A DNA stretch of 64,000 nt from Photorhabdus thracensis (GTDB lineage: Bacteria; Pseudomonadota; Gammaproteobacteria; Enterobacterales; Enterobacteriaceae). The position numbers and the translations under genes were made by a program. Below are positions 59,028 to 64,000 of this stretch, piece by piece. The stretch's first letter is position 1. Every line of letters begins with the position of its first letter. Where the stretch lies: positions 3,968,001 to 4,032,000 of the forward strand of contig NZ_CP011104.1 of the NCBI RefSeq assembly GCF_001010285.1, written 5' to 3'. The notes under the pieces were generated by a model. The model was not told the DNA's origin. It did no database searches and worked only from the letters and a program-made list of their open reading frames with translations.

Positions 59028-62000
59028 AGTTGCCCCGCAATCTGTTTGGTGGCATGCCGTTGTTGCCATTTCTCCCTCAGCCGATCAAAACAGAGATAGA
59101 CAACCGGTGTGGTATATAGCGTCAAAAGTTGGCTCATGACCAGGCCACCAACAATGGTTATCCCCAATGGCTGGCGTAATTCCGCTCCATCACCACTGCC
59201 CAAAACCAGTGGCAGAGCACCAAACAAGGCGGCCAGTGTGGTCATCAGAATCGGGCGGAAACGTAACAGGCTGGCCTGGAATATCGCGTCGCGGGCGCAG
59301 ATATTACCGTTACGCTGAGTTTCAATGGCAAAATCCACCATAATAATGGCATTTTTTTTCACGATACCAATCAACAACATGATGCCGATTAACGCTATCA
59401 GGCTGAATGGTGTATCGAACAACTCCAGCGCCAGCAGGGCGCCAATCCCGGCAGAAGGCAGAGTAGAAAGAATGGTCAGTGGATGGATATAACTTTCATA
59501 CAGTATCCCCAGTACCAGATAGACAGTCATAATGGCAGCCAGGATCAGGAATAATTGTGATTTCAGGGTTTCCTGAAAAATCTGGGCGGTGCCGGCGAAA
59601 GTGCCGCGAACCGTTGAGGGCACACCCAGTCCGGTCATGGTTCTTTCAATCGCATTAATAGCATCGGAGAGGGTATAACCTGCCGGTACATTGAAAGAAA
59701 TGGTTGAAGCAGCAGAAAGCCCCTGATGATTCACACTTAGCGGCGCGTTAGCCGGTTGCCAGTGGGCAAAGTAGGAGAGGGGAATCGCTTTTCCTTGATT
59801 ATTTATCACAAACATTTTTTCCAGTGCGCTGACATCTTGCGTATATTCCGGTGCAACTTCCATCACAACTTTGTACTGATTTAGTGGCTGATAAATAGTG
59901 GATATTTGCCGCTGACCAAAAGCATTATTCAGCAGGCTATTTGCTTCACTGACATTAATTCCCAACCGAGACATGGTGTCGCGATCATAGATTATTGCCA
60001 TTTCAGCCCCTTTATCTTCTTTATCGGAATTAACATCGGTCAATTGGGGCAATTGCCCTAATGCTTTACGGATAATGGGTTCCCATTTGCGGAGATCATT
60101 GAGATCATCTGCCAGCAAGGTAAATTGGTAGCTGGCATTAGACTGGCGACTGCCAGCCATGACATCCTGTACTGGAATGAGAAACAGGTTTGCCCCTGGC
60201 TCATTGGCAAGCTTGATTCTCAGGCGTGAAATAACCTGTTCGGCACTGTCTGAGCGTTCTTTCAATGGTTTCAGAGAGATAAACATAAAGCCGTTATTGA
60301 CCCGTCCACCACCAGTGAAACCAGTAACGCTGTCTACCGCAGGATCGGCATCAATTGCTTGCATAAAATTTTTCATTTTTTCACGCATAGACTGAAAAGA
60401 GATACTTTGATCTGCCCGGACAAACCCCAACAACCGGCCGGTATCCTGCTCCGGGAAGAAAGTTTTTGGGATGTTGATATAGAGCCAAATATTCAGGGCA
60501 ATGATACCCGCTAGGATTAACAATACCCAACGGCTATGGTTCAGTATCCACATCAGGGAGCGCCCATAACCTTGCTGAATTTTCAGCAGAACTTTACCGA
60601 AACCACGGATTCTTTTCTGTGCTTTGGATGGTTGAGGTTTCAGCAAATGAGCACACATCATCGGCGTCAGTGTCAAAGAAACCAGCAATGAGATACCGAT
60701 TGATGTGGTTAAGGTAATGGCAAATTCACGGAATAGCCGGCCAACCAGCCCATCCATTAGCAGAAGCGGGATAAAAACGGCGACCAGCGAAATGCTCATA
60801 GCAAGGACGGTAAAGCCCACTTCCCGGACACCACGCAGTGCGGCTTGCATCGGTTTGATACCGGCTTCAAGGTGGCGGGAAATATTTTCCAGTACTACAA
60901 TCGCATCATCCACCACAAATCCCGTTGCAATCGTCAGGGCCATCAGGGAAAAGTTGTTCAGACTGAAACCGCACAGATACATAGCGGTAAACGTTCCAAT
61001 GAGTGAAACGGGCACCGCAATTGCCGGGATTAACGTTGCCCGGCCAGAACGTAAAAACAGAAATACCACCAGAATCACCAGCCCGATAGCAATCACTAGC
61101 GCCCGTTCTACCTCAGCCAATGAAGCGCGAATCGTCGGTGTGCGATCCTGAGCTACTTTAAGCTGAATAGAGGCAGGAATGGATTCACGTAGCGCCGGTA
61201 ATTGTTCACGAATCCGGTTTACCGTGGCGATAATATTCGCACCGGCTTCACGGCGAATGATCAGCAAAATAGCCGGTTCACCACCAGACATGCCGGCTGC
61301 TCTAACATTCTGAACAGAATCTTTTACATTCGCGACATCCTGCAATCGCACCGGTGAGCCGTTATTATAGTGAACGATTATCGGGCGATAACTTTTGGCT
61401 GTTTCTAGCTCATCATTTGTTTGAATTTGCCAGCGTTGTTGCTCTGAATCCACATAGCCCTGTGGACGGCGGACATTGGCATTGCTGATTGCTTTGCGTA
61501 CTGCATCCAGAGAAACACCCTGATGAAACAGCGCGCTGGGATTCAATTCAACTCTTACTGCGGGTAATGAACTGCCGCCAATAGAGACTTCACTGACGCC
61601 TTCAACTTGTGCAATTTTCTGTGCCAGTTGAGTAGACGCAAAATCATAAAGCTGCCCCTGATTATAGGTATCAGAAGTCAGTGTCAGGATCATAATGGGG
61701 GCATCGGAGGGGTTTGCTTTGTAATAACCTGGCCTGCCAGGCATACCGGAAGGCAACATATTTTGAGCAGCATTCAATGCTGCCTGTACATCCCGTGCCG
61801 CGCTGTTAATATCACGGCTCAGGTCAAATTCAAGTATGATATTGGTACTGCCAAGGGCGCTGCTGGATGTCATTTCATTAACACCGGCAATTCGGCCTAA
61901 AGCACGTTCCAGCGGGGTCGCGACAGATGAGGCCATTGTCTCCGGTGAGGCGCCCGGTAATGAGGCATAGACGGAGATCACTGGAAAATCCACTTGCGGC

Positions 62001-62110
62001 AAAGGAGAAACTGGCAACAGGGTAAACCCCAATAGCCCGCACAGGGTTATGGCTAAACTTAATAGCGTGGTGGCAACTGGGCGTTGGATAAATAAAACAA
62101 AGAATTTCAC
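59024..62110 (-). CDS. mdtC: Multidrug efflux RND transporter subunit MdtC
   Basis: 1028-residue RND pump, forming the heterotrimer MdtB2C with MdtB, the adaptor MdtA and TolC. Twelve membrane helices and two large periplasmic loops; conserved TM4 region [17 protein letters not shown] and the C-terminal [11 protein letters not shown] and [10 protein letters not shown] segments. Exports novobiocin, deoxycholate and other agents in E. coli. Overlaps mdtB and baeS by 4 bases each. mdtD, between mdtC and baeS in E. coli, is missing. Confidence 0.96.
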   Translation of the reverse strand: MKFFVLFIQRPVATTLLSLAITLCGLLGFTLLPVSPLPQVDFPVISVYASLPGASPETMASSVATPLERALGRIAGVNEMTSSSALGSTNIILEFDLSRDINSAARDVQAALNAAQNMLPSGMPGRPGYYKANPSDAPIMILTLTSDTYNQGQLYDFASTQLAQKIAQVEGVSEVSIGGSSLPAVRVELNPSALFHQGVSLDAVRKAISNANVRRPQGYVDSEQQRWQIQTNDELETAKSYRPIIVHYNNGSPVRLQDVANVKDSVQNVRAAGMSGGEPAILLIIRREAGANIIATVNRIREQLPALRESIPASIQLKVAQDRTPTIRASLAEVERALVIAIGLVILVVFLFLRSGRATLIPAIAVPVSLIGTFTAMYLCGFSLNNFSLMALTIATGFVVDDAIVVLENISRHLEAGIKPMQAALRGVREVGFTVLAMSISLVAVFIPLLLMDGLVGRLFREFAITLTTSIGISLLVSLTLTPMMCAHLLKPQPSKAQKRIRGFGKVLLKIQQGYGRSLMWILNHSRWVLLILAGIIALNIWLYINIPKTFFPEQDTGRLLGFVRADQSISFQSMREKMKNFMQAIDADPAVDSVTGFTGGGRVNNGFMFISLKPLKERSDSAEQVISRLRIKLANEPGANLFLIPVQDVMAGSRQSNASYQFTLLADDLNDLRKWEPIIRKALGQLPQLTDVNSDKEDKGAEMAIIYDRDTMSRLGINVSEANSLLNNAFGQRQISTIYQPLNQYKVVMEVAPEYTQDVSALEKMFVINNQGKAIPLSYFAHWQPANAPLSVNHQGLSAASTISFNVPAGYTLSDAINAIERTMTGLGVPSTVRGTFAGTAQIFQETLKSQLFLILAAIMTVYLVLGILYESYIHPLTILSTLPSAGIGALLALELFDTPFSLIALIGIMLLIGIVKKNAIIMVDFAIETQRNGNICARDAIFQASLLRFRPILMTTLAALFGALPLVLGSGDGAELRQPLGITIVGGLVMSQLLTLYTTPVVYLCFDRLREKWQQRHATKQIAGQL

Positions 62111-64000
62111 CGCGGCTCCTGATGATCAATGGATGAAATATCCGGTACTGAGAACGTGCGGTTGCGGCGATAGTGCGCCAGCCGGTCAAACAGTAAATAG
62201 ATCACTGGGGTGGTAAACAGCGTCAGGATCTGGCTCATAATCAGTCCACCTACCATACAGATACCCAGAGGACGGCGTAATTCGGCACCTGCACCGGTAC
62301 TGAGCATCAAGGGTAGTGCACCAAGCAATGCTGCCATTGTGGTCATCAGAATCGGACGAAAACGCAATAAACATGCCTGATAAATTGCTTCGTAAGGGGA
62401 TAATCCCTGTTCGCGTTCTGCCGCCAATGCAAAATCGATCATCATGATGGCATTTTTCTTCACAATACCTATCAGCAAGATAATGCCGATGATCGCAATA
62501 ACATCCAGTTCGTGACCTGCCATCATCAGTGCCAGCAGTGCACCTACTCCTGCGGTCGGTAAAGTGGAGAGAATTGTCACCGGATGGATAAAGCTTTCGT
62601 ACAGGATCCCCAACACGATATACATGGCGATGATGGCAGCTGCGATCAGCCACAATGTATTACCCAGCGCGCTTTCAAATGCCAGTGTTGCTCCCTGGAA
62701 CTGGGTGGTTATGTCTTTGGGCATTTTGATCAATTGAGCAGCATCACGAACAGCATTGACTGCCTGTTCAAGAGAGGCGTTTTCAGCAACGTTGAAAGAA
62801 AATGTCGCGGCGGGGAATTGTGCCAGATGGTTAATTGCCAGTGGGCCAAATCTTTGTTCAACAGTGGCGATAGCTCTTAGTGGGACGGTATTGCCGTCAG
62901 TTCCGTTGAGACGGATGTTATCAAATGCGGCCAGACCCGGGGTTGATGTCATATCATGTTCCAGTACAACCCGGTACTGATTAGCCTGAGTATAAATTGT
63001 TGATATTAGCCGCTGGCCGAATGCGTTGTAGAGTGCGTTATCTACGGCTGCCATTGAGATGCCTAATCGGCTGGCGGTGTCTCTGTCCACTTTGACATAG
63101 GCGATCAGCCCTTGGTCTTGCCAGTCACTGCTGACGTCAACCAATTCTGATCTCTGTTTCAGTTCAGCCAGTAATTTAGGCACCCAAATACCCAGTTCAT
63201 TCAGGGAAGTCGTCTGTAATGTAAATTGATATTGGGTACGTGTAACCTGAGTATCAATCGTCAGATCCTGCATGGGTTGCAGATAGAGTTTTACGTTGGG
63301 TATAGAAGCAATTCTTTCCTGCAAACGTGGAATAATTTCGGCGATTCTGTCATCACGCTGATTGAGTGGTTTTAGTGTGATTTGCAACCGGCCGTTATTC
63401 AGTGTTGGGTTGCTGCTGCCATCAATGCCGACAAATGTGGTGATATTGTCCACTGCCGGGTCTTGCAATAATAAGGATGAAACCTGCCGCTGTTTATCCA
63501 CCATTGCCGCAAAGGAAATTGATTGCGGCGCTTCCAGTGTTCCCTGAATCAGCCCGTTATCTTGCAATGGAAAAAATCCTTTTGGAATAATGAGATAAAG
63601 CAGGGTAGTCAGTGCCAGGGTGCTTAAGGCGACGCTAAGTGTGATCCACGGATGGTTCAGTGCTTTTTTCAGCCATACGGCATAACCGGCAATTGTCCGT
63701 TCAAAAAAGCGTTCACTGGCTTGTTCAAAACGATTGTGTTTTACCTTTGATTCTGGTTTGAGCATTCTGGCGCACATCATGGGTGTCAATGTCAGTGAGA
63801 CAACCGCTGAAATCAGAATGGCCACGGCCAGGGTAATAGCAAACTCACGGAAAAGGCGGCCAACGATATCGCCCATAAAAAGCAGTGGGATCAGCACTGC
63901 GATCAAGGAGAAAGTCAGGGAGATAATGGTAAAACCGATTTCACCTGCGCCTTTCAACGCTGCTGCCATCGGTTTCTCCCCTTGCTCTATATAGCGGGAG
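62107..64000 (-). CDS. mdtB: Multidrug efflux RND transporter subunit MdtB (partial, 5' end outside window)
   Basis: About 631 C-terminal residues of a roughly 1040-residue protein; the frame stays open to base 64000 (first visible residues [10 protein letters not shown]). Includes TM6 region [13 protein letters not shown], the second periplasmic loop and the terminal helices with [11 protein letters not shown]. Partner of MdtC in the MdtABC-TolC pump. Confidence 0.95.
   Translation of the reverse strand, partial: SRYIEQGEKPMAAALKGAGEIGFTIISLTFSLIAVLIPLLFMGDIVGRLFREFAITLAVAILISAVVSLTLTPMMCARMLKPESKVKHNRFEQASERFFERTIAGYAVWLKKALNHPWITLSVALSTLALTTLLYLIIPKGFFPLQDNGLIQGTLEAPQSISFAAMVDKQRQVSSLLLQDPAVDNITTFVGIDGSSNPTLNNGRLQITLKPLNQRDDRIAEIIPRLQERIASIPNVKLYLQPMQDLTIDTQVTRTQYQFTLQTTSLNELGIWVPKLLAELKQRSELVDVSSDWQDQGLIAYVKVDRDTASRLGISMAAVDNALYNAFGQRLISTIYTQANQYRVVLEHDMTSTPGLAAFDNIRLNGTDGNTVPLRAIATVEQRFGPLAINHLAQFPAATFSFNVAENASLEQAVNAVRDAAQLIKMPKDITTQFQGATLAFESALGNTLWLIAAAIIAMYIVLGILYESFIHPVTILSTLPTAGVGALLALMMAGHELDVIAIIGIILLIGIVKKNAIMMIDFALAAEREQGLSPYEAIYQACLLRFRPILMTTMAALLGALPLMLSTGAGAELRRPLGICMVGGLIMSQILTLFTTPVIYLLFDRLAHYRRNRTFSVPDISSIDHQEPR

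Overview
The window is chromosomal DNA from an enterobacterium of the Morganellaceae, very probably Photorhabdus. The gene order largely matches the E. coli fabF-pabC-mltG-tmk-holB-ycfH, hinT-lpoB-thiK-nagZ-ndh, mfd-lolCDE-cobB, roxA-phoQP-purB-hflD-mnmA-nudJ-rluE-icd and mdtBC-baeSR-yegP-trhP blocks. Between these lie AT-rich accessory segments typical of insect-pathogenic Photorhabdus: an isnAB isonitrile pair (rhabduscin type), a LecA-like lectin, a subtilisin-like protease and many gene relics. The genus is inferred from gene content and order; no 16S or other marker is present.

Layout. 1-8433: fatty acid, folate, peptidoglycan, DNA replication and thiamine salvage genes on +, ending in nagZ, then a broken HigA-like antitoxin relic and ndh preceded by a perfect 20-bp inverted repeat. 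10240-14493 (-): S8 protease, GNAT acetyltransferase and the isnA-isnB operon. 15197-22922: mfd (-), then lolCDE and cobB (+). 22948-24405: a solo tnpB element with its omega-RNA-like right end. 24538-27957 (-): roxA and phoPQ. 28171-31487: an island between phoP and purB, bounded by inverted copies of one repeat, carrying a truncated yecM, an intact PA-I type lectin, a group II intron maturase relic and a haemagglutinin-type relic. 31499-35784 (-): rluE-nudJ-mnmA-hflD-purB operon with a strong terminator. 35922-40458: icd, a tandem-repeat coiled-coil membrane protein, a phage integrase N-terminal fragment and a complete IS5-family insertion sequence. 41363-46372: alanine/sodium symporter, amiD, small membrane proteins and yddG. 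46437-49836: a broken Cof-type phosphatase, an AraC-type regulator, a 47-residue mgrB, pheP and pagP. 50425-52854: cspE, a TPP riboswitch with thiD, and fbaB. 52986-53670: a frameshifted gene with a hydrophobic, toxin-like C terminus. 54745-64000 (-): trhP, yegP and the mdtBC-baeSR efflux and envelope-stress operon (mdtB runs off the window).

Themes. Envelope maintenance dominates: lipoprotein export (LolCDE), peptidoglycan (MltG, LpoB, NagZ, AmiD), lipid A (PagP), and two envelope sensors (PhoPQ, BaeSR). The short gene mgrB, a PhoQ inhibitor in relatives, is the most useful hidden gene; with phoPQ and pagP it places three parts of a PhoP circuit in one 22-kb stretch. Several E. coli neighbours are absent at these loci (ptsG, ycfL, ycfP, nagK, mdtD).
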